Below, piece by piece: positions 55,667-64,000 of a stretch of DNA of 64,000 nucleotides. Below the pieces are notes generated by a model. The model was not told the origin of the DNA. It was given only the letters and a program-made list of their open reading frames with translations, and ran no database searches. Source of the stretch: Diplodia intermedia (Eukaryota; Ascomycota; Dothideomycetes; Botryosphaeriales; Botryosphaeriaceae); the NCBI GenBank assembly GCA_021495925.1, contig JAKEKT010000025.1:248001-312000 (forward strand). Direction: 5' to 3'. Both the position numbers and the translations under genes were made by a program. Within the stretch, counting starts at the first letter, position 1. Each line of letters begins with the position of its first letter.

Positions 55667-57958
55667 ATGCCGGCTGACCGATTGCTCGAGACGCTCTTGC
55701 GGTCCCTGCAGACATGGACCGACCAACAGGACACCCCCAGGTCATGCCCGCAGCTGCTGCTCGACGCGATTGGATACTGACACGGCTATCAGGTTGCTCG
55801 CAACCGCCGCATCGCTCCTGACCACCCTCACGAATCCGTTGAACATCCAGCTCCTCGTTTCACAGCTTCTCTCCGCCCCGGCAATATGGGAGCGTCCCGA
55901 CGGCCTGCGCACCTGTCGCGGTGTAATGAGCCTCTTCCACTCCGCCGCCCTCTCCATACTCCAGCATGAGCGAGATGCCAGGGAAGGCACCGCTAAGCCG
56001 CCATTGCCGGGACAGATGCCAGTGGGCGGTGGCATGTCCACAGAAGACTGGGCTACCGCCGTGGTCAGAGGTGCCGACGATCGTTCTCCGCGCTGGAAGC
56101 ATCTGTTGGTTTTGGGAGGACTGCTGCTGGGTTCTGGCGCCGAAGAGGACTGTCGGCTGCCGTCTGGCGTGGAAGCAAAACTTCAGGGTGCGCTGGTGCA
56201 AGCAACCAATCTAGCACTCCTACATGTCAGGGACGGCGACGAGCTCGGCGCCCATTGCATTGCATTGGTGCTCAACCACACCTTCCCTGTACTGTCAGAG
56301 ACCGAGAAGGCGCAAGTCGATTACGACGTAAGTCACTGCTTGTTGTGACCTGGTACCGGACTAAGCTAACAAACGAGCAGCACTTGCTACCAGTCCTAAT
56401 TGGAGCCGCCTTTTTCAGCAACGAAGGCTTCCAGTCCGCCTACTTCCTTGGCACTGTGGACCCTGATGTGGTGGAAGAAGCAGACCAGAAGCTGAACTGG
56501 TCGGCACAGTCATCTTCATTCCATCAAATACAGCGCATCACAACCCGTCCGCTGATGGCGTCCATGGGGCCGTTCTCAAGACTAGTCGCGCATACAGTGG
56601 AGAATGTCCGGGATCCTTGGCTAATCCAAACAATGATGGACGACCTCGCGGGCTTCGCGCGAGCGCTCACTCTGCAGTGGCGGCAGAACAAGCTCTCTGC
56701 GGTTGATCTTTTCGAAGAATCGCAATATCTGCATCTGGAGACCATCAGAACCACGTCGCCATTGCTTTGGAGAATCCTTAAGAATGCCCTCTTTGCTACC
56801 GTTATCATCCTGAGGGGCACATTGGGTCGTATGCTTGGAGACAGCGCGCTGGCCGCGGACAGTGGTGAGTCTGAATACGCCTCGGAAGCACACATTGTAT
56901 ATTAACTCCCCGCAGTTGCTCCAGTCATCGTCACGCACGCGCTTCATATTCTCCGCAACCTCTATTTTATCACCTCTCGCATCGGTGCTCATGCGTTCTC
57001 CCAACACACGTTTGTGTACTTGACTGCCCTTGACATCCTCGCACAGTACCCTCTCCAGGCGGATGCGTTCCTCAAGGCCATACGTCCTGCGACTCTCGGG
57101 AGCATTCCGAGTAACCCTCTGGACCGCTGCCACGATCTTTACTTTCTCAACACCGCGGAGCACTTTCCGCTCGTCCTTTCTCCTCAAACGAACGAAGACC
57201 TGCTCGTCGCTGCTGCTACACCCTACCTGAGCACTGGCGGCGCACGCCATCTCCTGCCTCTTTTTGAAGCAGCCCACAGCGTTATGCTCTCCGTCCTCTC
57301 CGCACCATCATGCGCAAGTCAGGTCTCTGCCAAACACCTCCCTTTCTACGTATCATCCCTCTTTACCGCCTTTCCAACGAATCTCTCCCCTCGCCAATTT
57401 CGCTTCGCATTCAAAACCCTCCTGCGCGTCACGGCGCCCCCATCCCCGCTATCCTCCTCCCAGCCCGACCTCCCCGCTATCCTCTGCGAAGTCGTCCACC
57501 ACCGTGCCCTCACCGCGCCGTCAACACCTCTCCCCACGGCCTCCGTCCCACCGCCTGGGCCGGACAACGCGGAGAAGGTGCCCGAGGGCGAGACGCCGTT
57601 GAGCGAGCAGGCCGTCCTCGTGCTCACGCTGCTCGACGCCTTGCCCATTCTGCCCGTTCCGCTGCTCGAGGAGTGGCTACCGCTCTGCGCGGAGCTGGCG
57701 AATAAGGTGAAGGGCGATGAGTTGAAGAGTATAGTCAAGAAGCGCTTTTGGGAAGTCTTGGTGAGTGGAGAGATGGATCCGGAGAGGAGTATGGTGGCGG
57801 TGGCGTGGTGGAGTACGAAGGGTGGGAGGGAGAGGGTTTTGTTTGGTGACGAGGGTGAGGAGGAGCGTAGAGAGAGGTTTTTGATGAGCGGTGCGCTACC
57901 GGCGAAGGGTGTCTTGGAGGGCCTGGAGGAGGGAAGGCCGAGGGAGAGCAAACTTTGA
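55667..57958 (+). CDS. PEX8: Peroxin Pex8
   Basis: Exons 55667-55740, 55793-56327, 56381-56864 and 56916-57958 give 711 aa. Pex8 lies on the inner face of the peroxisome membrane and links the docking and RING complexes of the matrix import machinery. Sequence support: the helical N-terminus (MPADRLLETLLRSLQTWTDQ), TLTNPLNIQLLVSQLLSAPA with IWE, a long alpha-helical body (VYLTALDILAQYPLQADAFL), and the final residues SKL, a perfect PTS1, which Pex8 is known to carry. The first intron is 52 nt with donor CAG|GTCATG, branch TACTGAC and acceptor ATCAG; it is the only choice that keeps the frame. Confidence 0.85.
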
Positions 57959-58450
57959 TATGTAAGCGTGGGGGTGGGTGCTGCTTTCAATTTGCCTGTC
58001 ACTTTGTTTCAGAGATACCAGATCATTTTGCAAACGAGAGTAATGTTTGCTGCAAGCTGTTTGTTGAGCCATTTGAATACATCCTCCACCTTCGAGTGAA
58101 TCACCAATTCATTTCACGAAGTTCATGTTCTATTCATAGTCTTTGTTGACCTGCATATTTAGAAGTGAGTAGCCAGTAAAGGTAGCTGCTAGCGCAGCTA
58201 TAGCAAATCTGCTGCTTTTTGCAACAGCTGGTATGGCTCTGGTCCCCATTTTTCCTATCAGTCACTGTTCTGCGTTTTCGTTCCCTACAGGCCCACACAT
58301 CCTTCTCTGATATCCATTTTCCATCTATGGCGAATCTCGCGGTGCGAGAAAACTATACTTGCTCAGACGCTGTAGCAGTCACGAAGCAAGACTTGGCAGT
58401 GTGTGCACGCGTGGCGGGTACGCCTCTAGCACGACGCCAGGACCGTCGAG
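57959..58450. other. Convergent spacer
   Basis: 492 bases between PEX8 and the second F-box-like gene. Nothing recognised. Confidence 0.5.
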
Positions 58451-59590
58451 TCAACGACCATACCTCGAGGTCTCCGCCTCGTCCGCCGCAAACGGCACGT
58501 CCATGATCCTGACCCTGCCAATGGGCAAGCCCAGCCTCCTGAGCAGGAGGATCTCCAGCCTGCCCAGCTCCGATTCCTTGACGTAGCCCACGCCATCGAC
58601 CAGCTCGTCATTGGCCGTCAGCAGGCGGCGCCTCGTGTCCACCAGCTCGACGGCCTCGATGCCGTACCTCTGGGCCACGGTCCACTGGTCGCCGCCGCCC
58701 TCGGTCCCCCCCAGCGGCGACAAAAGCATGACGGCCTGGCGCCACGCACGCATGTACTCGGCGCACGGCCACGAGCCGAGGATGACGGCCCGGTCGCGGG
58801 ACCAGCGGCCGTCGGCCGGCCGTCCGACGGCCGCCAGGCGGGCGTCCTGCAGCGCCTGCTGGTACGCGTCGGGCTGGTCGCGCTCGAGGGCGAGGCTGCG
58901 CACGACGGGCCGCCAGCGGGGCGGCGGGGCGGCCATGAAGGGCCGGTTGAAGAGCGAGAGGGCGAGGATGCCGTTGACGGGCGTCGGGGCGGCCGCCCAC
59001 GCGGCGAAGCCGGCGAGCGACAGCGGCGGCGGCGCCGTCGTCGTCGTCGTCGCGTGCTGCCGCAGCCACGCGTTCTCGACGTGCCGCATCTCGGCCCGCA
59101 GCTGGCGGTTGACCAGGTACAGCGGCGCGAGCGCCAGGTACGAGCGCCGCTCGCGCTGCGTGAAGAAGCGCCGGCCCGGCGGGTGCGCGCGCTGGGTCGC
59201 CTCGCGGACGGAAGGCGTGTAGCGCCGGATCGCTTTGAGGCGGATGCTGCGCGAGCGCGGGAGCGAGGCCAGGTAGTCGCCGTTGGACGGGCTCATGGGC
59301 GAGTACGTGCTGAGGGCGAGGCCGAGGATGCGTTGGCGGAGCTCGGTCGGGAGGCCCATCAGGCTCGCCGGCTTCACCGTCGTCTGCTCCGCGGCGGCGG
59401 CGGCCTCAGGCTGAGTGAGGGTGGCCGCGTCGTCGGTTGGGGTGGGGTTGGCATGGTTGTCGCGAGTCGCGCGAGGCCAGGCGGCGGGCTCAGGCGCAGT
59501 GTGTTCCGATATGGTCGCTGGAGTAGTGGTTTGGATGCTGTCCGTGTCGTGCAGCTGCTGACGCGCGAAGGCATCCTCGAGATCCTGCAT
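58451..59590 (-). CDS. F-box-like protein, paralog 2
   Basis: One exon, 379 aa, from ATG at 59590 (MQDLEDAFARQQLHDTD). The F-box-like start is SLMGLPTELRQRILGLALST at residues 77-96. It is followed by LYLVNRQLRAEMRHVENAWL, a Thr/Pro/Ala-rich region, and a C-terminal part with YGIEAVELVDTRRRLLTAND and LGRLEILLLRRLGLPIGRVR. The layout and these motifs match the gene at 27340-28479, which happens to have the same length. The pair looks like distant paralogs. A further exon upstream, coding MSPSNLRNANTMRTAQDTT, is possible, but I could not join it in frame. The role is unknown. Confidence 0.7.
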   Translation of the reverse strand: MQDLEDAFARQQLHDTDSIQTTTPATISEHTAPEPAAWPRATRDNHANPTPTDDAATLTQPEAAAAAEQTTVKPASLMGLPTELRQRILGLALSTYSPMSPSNGDYLASLPRSRSIRLKAIRRYTPSVREATQRAHPPGRRFFTQRERRSYLALAPLYLVNRQLRAEMRHVENAWLRQHATTTTTAPPPLSLAGFAAWAAAPTPVNGILALSLFNRPFMAAPPPRWRPVVRSLALERDQPDAYQQALQDARLAAVGRPADGRWSRDRAVILGSWPCAEYMRAWRQAVMLLSPLGGTEGGGDQWTVAQRYGIEAVELVDTRRRLLTANDELVDGVGYVKESELGRLEILLLRRLGLPIGRVRIMDVPFAADEAETSRYGR

Positions 59591-60118
59591 ATTGACGTTG
59601 CTTCCGTCATTGTTAGAGTATCTCGAAGTGCTTTGGGGGAGTAGACTGAAGAGCTTGCATACTTGGCGTCGTGGCGCGAGATGGTGGTGTCCTGCGCCGT
59701 GCGCATGGTGTTCGCGTTGCGAAGATTTGACGGTGACATGGGACGGAGGGAAACAGTCGGTGGAGTGGAGGGGGAGGGCGCCTTAAGTAGGGGCAGCATC
59801 TCTGTTGTGGTTCCCAACTGGGAGGGCCACGTGCACGCAAACCACCGTCTCACTCACTTAACGCGCATTCACTTTCACCTCTTGCCATGCAGTCGGAATC
59901 GATGTCAGAGAATTATCATCGCTTTGGGCTTCCAGCGAAAGCTCAGCTCCTGTGTCCGCCCTCGAAGATGGTCTTTGACCCTCAACTTAGAAGCTGTCTG
60001 GCCAAGTGCATCACAAGCTCTCCAACAGAAAGCTTTGTCTATCGGAAAGTTACAACGCTTCCGAGGGCGCTCATTTTACGGGAGGCATAGTCTACTTCTA
60101 AGGCTGAAACGCAAACTT
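59591..60118. other. Spacer before the second F-box-like gene
   Basis: 528 bases that hold the promoter of the F-box-like gene and the 3' end of TAH18, both on the minus strand. A frame at 59716-59853 on the minus strand may be leader or a missed exon. Confidence 0.45.
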
Positions 60119-62144
60119 CTACCAAGTCTCCTGTCTAAATCTGCCCGCCTTGACCATTCCTCGCAACGTCTCCTCCGCCTCAGCCTCACCCATACCTCCT
60201 TCGCTCTTGATGACCTCCTCCAACGCCCTCCTCACCGCCTCCGGCATTTTCCCCGAGCTCCCGCACAAATAGATCCTCGCACTCTTCTGGAGCAGCTCCC
60301 AGATCACTTTTGCATTCTCCCGGACGCGATCCTGGATATAGATCTTCTCGCGCTGGTCCCTCGAGAAAGCCGTCGAGAGATGCATTTTCTGCTTCGCCAC
60401 GCGCTCGCGCATCTCGTCTGCGAAGAAGAAGTCCGCTGCAGCGTTGCGGTTGCCGAAGAAGAGGAACGTGTCGTCCATATTGGGCGGGGCGCCGTTGGCG
60501 TCGGGCTTGCGGAGAAGCTCCTTTCCTTGGATGATGGAGCGAAGAGGCGCAACACCCGTGCCCGGTCCGATGAGGATGGATGGGGCCTGAAGATCGTCGT
60601 CGGAGAGACGCATGGCGCCCTCTATGAGCTGGACACGGAGCCTTTGGGCTGGCTTGAGCTCGCTGAGGTAGTGCGAGCAAACGCCCCACCTGATGCGCTT
60701 GATGACGGTGCGGTATTTGACAATGGCGACCAGCAGAGTGACGTTGCAATCGGTAGATGCCGGATCAGCCTTCGTTAGGTCGGTACTGGCGATGCTGAAT
60801 TGGCGGGGTTTCAAAGAAGGGATTATACCGAGGAGGTATTGATAAGGAATCTTGACGCTGGTGAACTCCTGCAATACTTCAAGGATGCTGCGGCGTGGGC
60901 GCGTGGCGTAGTCGAAGTAGTCATCGATGAGTTCCGGATCATTTGGCCGCGCAAATTCCATCAGACGCTCCTTTTGATCTGGGTCAGATGCAAAGTGGGA
61001 GATTAGGGCGAAGAATGAGCGGCGGGGTACAGCCATGATGTCGAGATGATTGGTCAGAAGCCCAAACAGAGTGTTATGGAAAGGGGCGCGGCCCAAAGGA
61101 TGCTCTCGCGGAGGATTACTGTCGAATTGTTCCCAGTCGTATTGGAGATCCAGTGGCGCGTGGGCTAACGATCCGTAATCCTGCAAATCAATGAAGTCTT
61201 GGACATCCGAAGGAAAATTCTTGGGATAGATCTCGAATATGTCGCCTGGGCTGTAGGATGCACGAGGCTTTTTTATGGCGTTGCCTTTTGCATCTGCTCG
61301 CGGTATTTGGCGTGGGAACTTTATGTCGATCTGTCGAACGTCCTGCCAGTGATCTTCAGATGTTACCCGTGTGTTTGATACAACTTCAGCAGGCTCATGG
61401 TCGGGTTCCTGGCCAACGTGCGCATAATCCAGCTCTGAGAAATCCTCAAAAGTCCGGACTTGCTGCTCGGGCTGCTTTTCTTCATCGTTTGCGTGGATTT
61501 GAAGAAACCATCTCGGTTTGAGAAAAGTGTCGTCGCCGAGCGGCTCTACATCTGATGGGATTGGGAAAGTGTCCAGAAGCCTCTCTCGAAGCTTGTCTAC
61601 CCATGGCAAAAAGGTAGCATCGATCCTTTGAGCAGCTGCAGTTAGTGAAAAGAAAGACAAGCAACCTGGAGGCAGCTAACTTACCCTTCGGGATGTTGCT
61701 CGTCCGCTTCACCGGCCTCAATGAGACGTTGAGCGCCCAGCTGTTCTATGCGGTTGCCCAGTTTCCGATGCGCCCAGTTGAACCTGATAGGCGTATGAGT
61801 ACTCCAATGCAAATGCTCCCTTGGCAGAGAACATACTGGGGATACGAGCTGTCGCCCAGGCCAAAGGACGTGAAGATACAGTTGCCCAAGAAATCTGATG
61901 CTAGCTTCCTACTTCGCAGCTTTTTGAAAAACTGTTGCGCATTTCTCGGCAAGTCTCCTTGGCCGGTGGTAGATATGACTATGAGGACAATTGAAACGTC
62001 GTTCAAATGCTGTGGCGTGAGAGCGTTCAGTGGCTTGATGGTGGTCCAAAGACGTAGCCGGCGGGTGAGCTGGCTAAGCTGAACAGCAAGCTCCTCTGCG
62101 TTTCCAGTCTCGGAGCCATATGTCACCAGGGCGGAGTGGGCCAT
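60119..62144 (-). CDS. TAH18: NADPH-dependent diflavin oxidoreductase Tah18
   Basis: Exons 62144-61837, 61783-61685 and 61625-60119 give 637 aa. Tah18 passes electrons from NADPH through FAD and FMN to Dre2, the first step of cytosolic Fe-S protein assembly. The flavodoxin domain is at 1-150: ALVTYGSETGNAEELAVQLS, VISTTGQGDLPRNAQQFFKK, and FTSFGLGDSSYPQFNWAHRK, split by intron 1. The FAD domain has PRQFSIAS, RWGVCSHYL and then the NADP domain IGPGTGVAPLRSIIQGKELL, FLFFGNRNAAADFFFADEMR, and YLCGSSGKMPEAVRRALEEV. It ends in Trp, which stacks on FAD in this family. Confidence 0.95.
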
Positions 62145-62408
62145 GAGGGCGGGGTAGAGTTGGGGGAGAGGTGACGGTTCTTTTTTGGTGTTGCGGCGAC
62201 ATCAGGCGCGAAGATCGGCCTGGAGCCTGCGTTTTTAGGTTTGGCGGCGGGGCAAATCAGTGCGAGGTCGGAAGTCGGCGGCGCACCATTTGCTCGCGCT
62301 GTGAAACCACCGGATGGGTGCTTTTGGCGAAGCTCTTGGTCAATTGCACTCACATTTGCCCTTGAGGCATCCAAGGGAGGCGAAGTTCTTTTTTTAGGTG
62401 CCTACAAA

Positions 62409-62474
62409 TTTGACCCCCCCATTTCCAATATTTGACCCCCCCTTCGCCGATTATTGACCCCCCCCCCTCCCCAC
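62409..62474 (+). repeat. Three-unit 22-bp repeat with TTGACCCCCCC core
   Basis: TTTGACCCCCCC at 62409 and 62431 and ATTGACCCCCCC at 62453 are spaced exactly 22 bp. The second halves of the units differ (ATTTCCAATA, TTCGCCGATT, CCCTCCCCAC). The unit length is two turns of the helix. Confidence 0.75.
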
Positions 62475-62915
62475 CTACCATCTATCACACCCAAATTAAC
62501 TGTGATTCCCACGCAACTTTTTTCTAGGCATTTATATATGCCTTTCTTAACATGTGCGAAGTTGCATCGCGATACGATCGATATATAAGACGTGGTGTTA
62601 ATAGAAGTCTCGCTCTGCTAAATTTAAGTAAAGTAGTGTTCCTTGGGTGTCCGTGCGGAAGCTTACCTACATAGGCTTAGCCCCGAGGATTATCAATATT
62701 CCGGCCGGCGCGGCAACACCCGATCTTCCGTCCGGCCGATCTTCTTAACCCTCGTCCGTAATAGCTACTCATCTATCTAACTACCGTCCCACCACCGTCG
62801 CGTTGATAGGTGGGCTTGCTAGCGATAAGATCTTGGCGAATTCTCCGGATTTGCTTAGCAATTTAGTAGTAAAAACTGGAGAAGAGAATAGGTTGCTCTC
62901 CTGCCGGGCTTGGGT

Positions 62916-62940
62916 GGGGGGGGGGGGGGGGGGGGGGGGG
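62916..62940 (+). repeat. Homopolymer run of 25 G
   Basis: An uninterrupted 25-G run, preceded by GGGT. It may form a G-quadruplex, or its length may be a sequencing or assembly artefact. Confidence 0.85.
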
Positions 62941-63592
62941 CTGTCGAATTCATTTCGTGTGGGGCAGGCAGGCAGGCAGCGCGTGTCTGGCGCGGGAGGA
63001 AAGGTGGCGGAGCTTCCGATCCATCGCGGCCGTCCAGCGGCCTTGGGGACGGCGGGGGAGAGATGGCATGGGCGTGGGTTTGGTCGCGTCGCGCGCAGTT
63101 TTATACCACCGCGTTGTTTGATCCCGTGGGAGGGGGGGAGAGGTGCTTTCGGGCGTGTCTGGCGGTGCCGGGGATTGGGGCGTTGGATGTGTGGTTGAAG
63201 GTTTATAGTGCGGCGTCGAAGGATAAGAGGGTTGATGGGAGGGGTTAGCGGTTTTTTATGCGGTCGCATGAGATGGGAGGACAGGACGTTGGCGAGGAAG
63301 GTTGCGTATTTGCCTGCGATGGTGTGGAGGGCGCTTGTTTGAGTGTTGGGAGGGGAGTGAGGGGTTCGGACGTTGTCTCATTGGCGTGCGGAAGCATGAG
63401 GCTCGTTTTCGGAGAGAGGAAGCATGTTCCTCGATAGTAATATTTAATCACTTGGGCGAGAAAATAAAATAAGTAATTTCTCTTTCTTCAAAGCTGCCCA
63501 GCAGACAAAACATGGTCACTCTACCACTAACATTCTAACATTCACTACCTACACATTACACATTACCCTAACAATCCTTCCATCACCTCCAC

Positions 63593-64000
63593 TCACAAAG
63601 TACCGCACTTTATCAGGTTATACTCAATGAAACTCGTATCCACCCTCACCCCCCAAGCACCGTGCCACCTCCTGCCCTCTCCGTCCCGGTCCCTCACCAG
63701 ATCCCCCGGATACACCTCCCCGCTCGCCCAAACCCCGCCCTTGACCACCACCGGCTTCCACGGCGCCTGCGAGATGACGGTATCAAACAGCCTCACCTGC
63801 CTATCACAGCCCTTCATGGGATCCACAAACGACGGCTGGTTAGTGACATTGACGAAGAAAGACAACGGATACGGATTGACGTTCTCGGCGCCCGTTCCGC
63901 CGGCGGTGGCGAAAGTGGTGGTGAAGACCTTGTCGCCGAATTCTTTCTTGGCGTCGAGGTGCGTCAACATCGACGCCGGCATCATGCTGGCGTATCCGTC
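63593..64000 (-). CDS. Partial protein of unknown family, 5' end outside window
   Basis: The frame is open from the window edge to the stop at 63593, giving the last 135 codons of a protein. Visible parts include DKVFTTTFATAGGTGAENVN, FFVNVTNQPSFVDPMKGCDR, QVRLFDTVISQAPWKPVVVK and a tail with DTSFIEYNLIKCGTL. Codon use is G/C-ending, and the text reads as a folded beta-rich domain. I do not recognise it. The start, any signal peptide and any upstream exons lie beyond the edge. Confidence 0.7.
   Translation of the reverse strand, partial: DGYASMMPASMLTHLDAKKEFGDKVFTTTFATAGGTGAENVNPYPLSFFVNVTNQPSFVDPMKGCDRQVRLFDTVISQAPWKPVVVKGGVWASGEVYPGDLVRDRDGEGRRWHGAWGVRVDTSFIEYNLIKCGTL

Larger units (their letters stand above)
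62145..63592. other. Upstream region of TAH18 with low-complexity DNA
   Basis: 1.45 kb. It contains a 22-bp periodic repeat, an AT-rich stretch (about 62,500-62,640) with a small hairpin (AGGCAT at 62526-62531 and ATGCCT at 62538-62543), a 25-G run, and then G-rich DNA. A minus-strand frame (62781-63269) crosses the G run as a proline run and is not credible as a gene. The AT-rich part could be a decayed transposon end, but no open reading frame supports that. Confidence 0.55.

Noticed and set aside
59716..59853. Extra first exon for the second F-box-like gene (MSPSNLRN...)
   Set aside because: The only good donor (AA|GTATGC) and acceptor (TGCAG) leave the wrong phase for the main exon.
62781..63269. 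162-codon frame crossing the 25-G run
   Set aside because: The run translates as prolines and its length is unreliable; no domain on either side.

Overview
This window is nuclear DNA from a filamentous ascomycete. The genes are protein-coding, carry short introns (about 46-90 nt) with GTRNGT donors and CTRAC-like branch points, sit on both strands and have GC-rich third codon positions. Several families are fungal (a DUF3632 protein, a homeodomain-C2H2 fusion regulator, Ecm14, Pex8, a bifunctional Thi6). The gene set and protein style fit a Dothideomycete, perhaps Botryosphaeriaceae; that placement is inference from recognition only. I found no rRNA, tRNA, CRISPR array or intact transposon.

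Layout. 0.3-4.4 kb: three tandem minus-strand genes for F-box-like, cysteine-rich proteins, plus the decayed start of a fourth copy. 4.7-7.2 kb: a Nudix hydrolase and a class I terpene synthase. 8.2-10.3 kb: a doubtful small ORF and a DUF3632 protein. 11.8-18.1 kb: eIF5, Mediator Med22, dihydrofolate reductase and the homeodomain-zinc-finger regulator, all on the plus strand. 18.7-24.4 kb: a ZIP metal transporter divergent from histone acetyltransferase HAT1, then pyruvate dehydrogenase E1-alpha. 24.4-27.3 kb: gene-poor. 27.3-35.6 kb: an F-box-like protein, bifunctional THI6, a PiT-family phosphate permease whose upstream region holds three CACGTGGG-type sites, and a short-chain dehydrogenase. 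36.9-41.4 kb: a small cysteine-rich protein, twinfilin, and the mitochondrial succinate/fumarate carrier. 41.5-44.4 kb: gene-poor. 44.4-51.4 kb: a Sec7-PH Arf exchange factor divergent from the inactive carboxypeptidase Ecm14. 52.4-58.0 kb: an unrecognised 568-aa protein, a TMEM170-type membrane protein and peroxin Pex8. 58.4-62.1 kb: a second F-box-like protein distantly related to the one at 27.3 kb, and the diflavin reductase Tah18. 62.4-64.0 kb: low-complexity and AT-rich DNA with a 22-bp periodic repeat and a 25-G run, then a gene that runs off the right edge.

Most genes are housekeeping and do not form one pathway: translation, transcription, folate, thiamine, pyruvate entry to the TCA cycle, C4-dicarboxylate transport, phosphate uptake, Fe-S cluster assembly, peroxisome import, Arf traffic and actin. 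The accessory parts are the left end (tandem F-box-like family plus terpene synthase) and the right edge.

Exon boundaries were read by eye from splice consensus, phase continuity and protein family fit. There is no RNA support.
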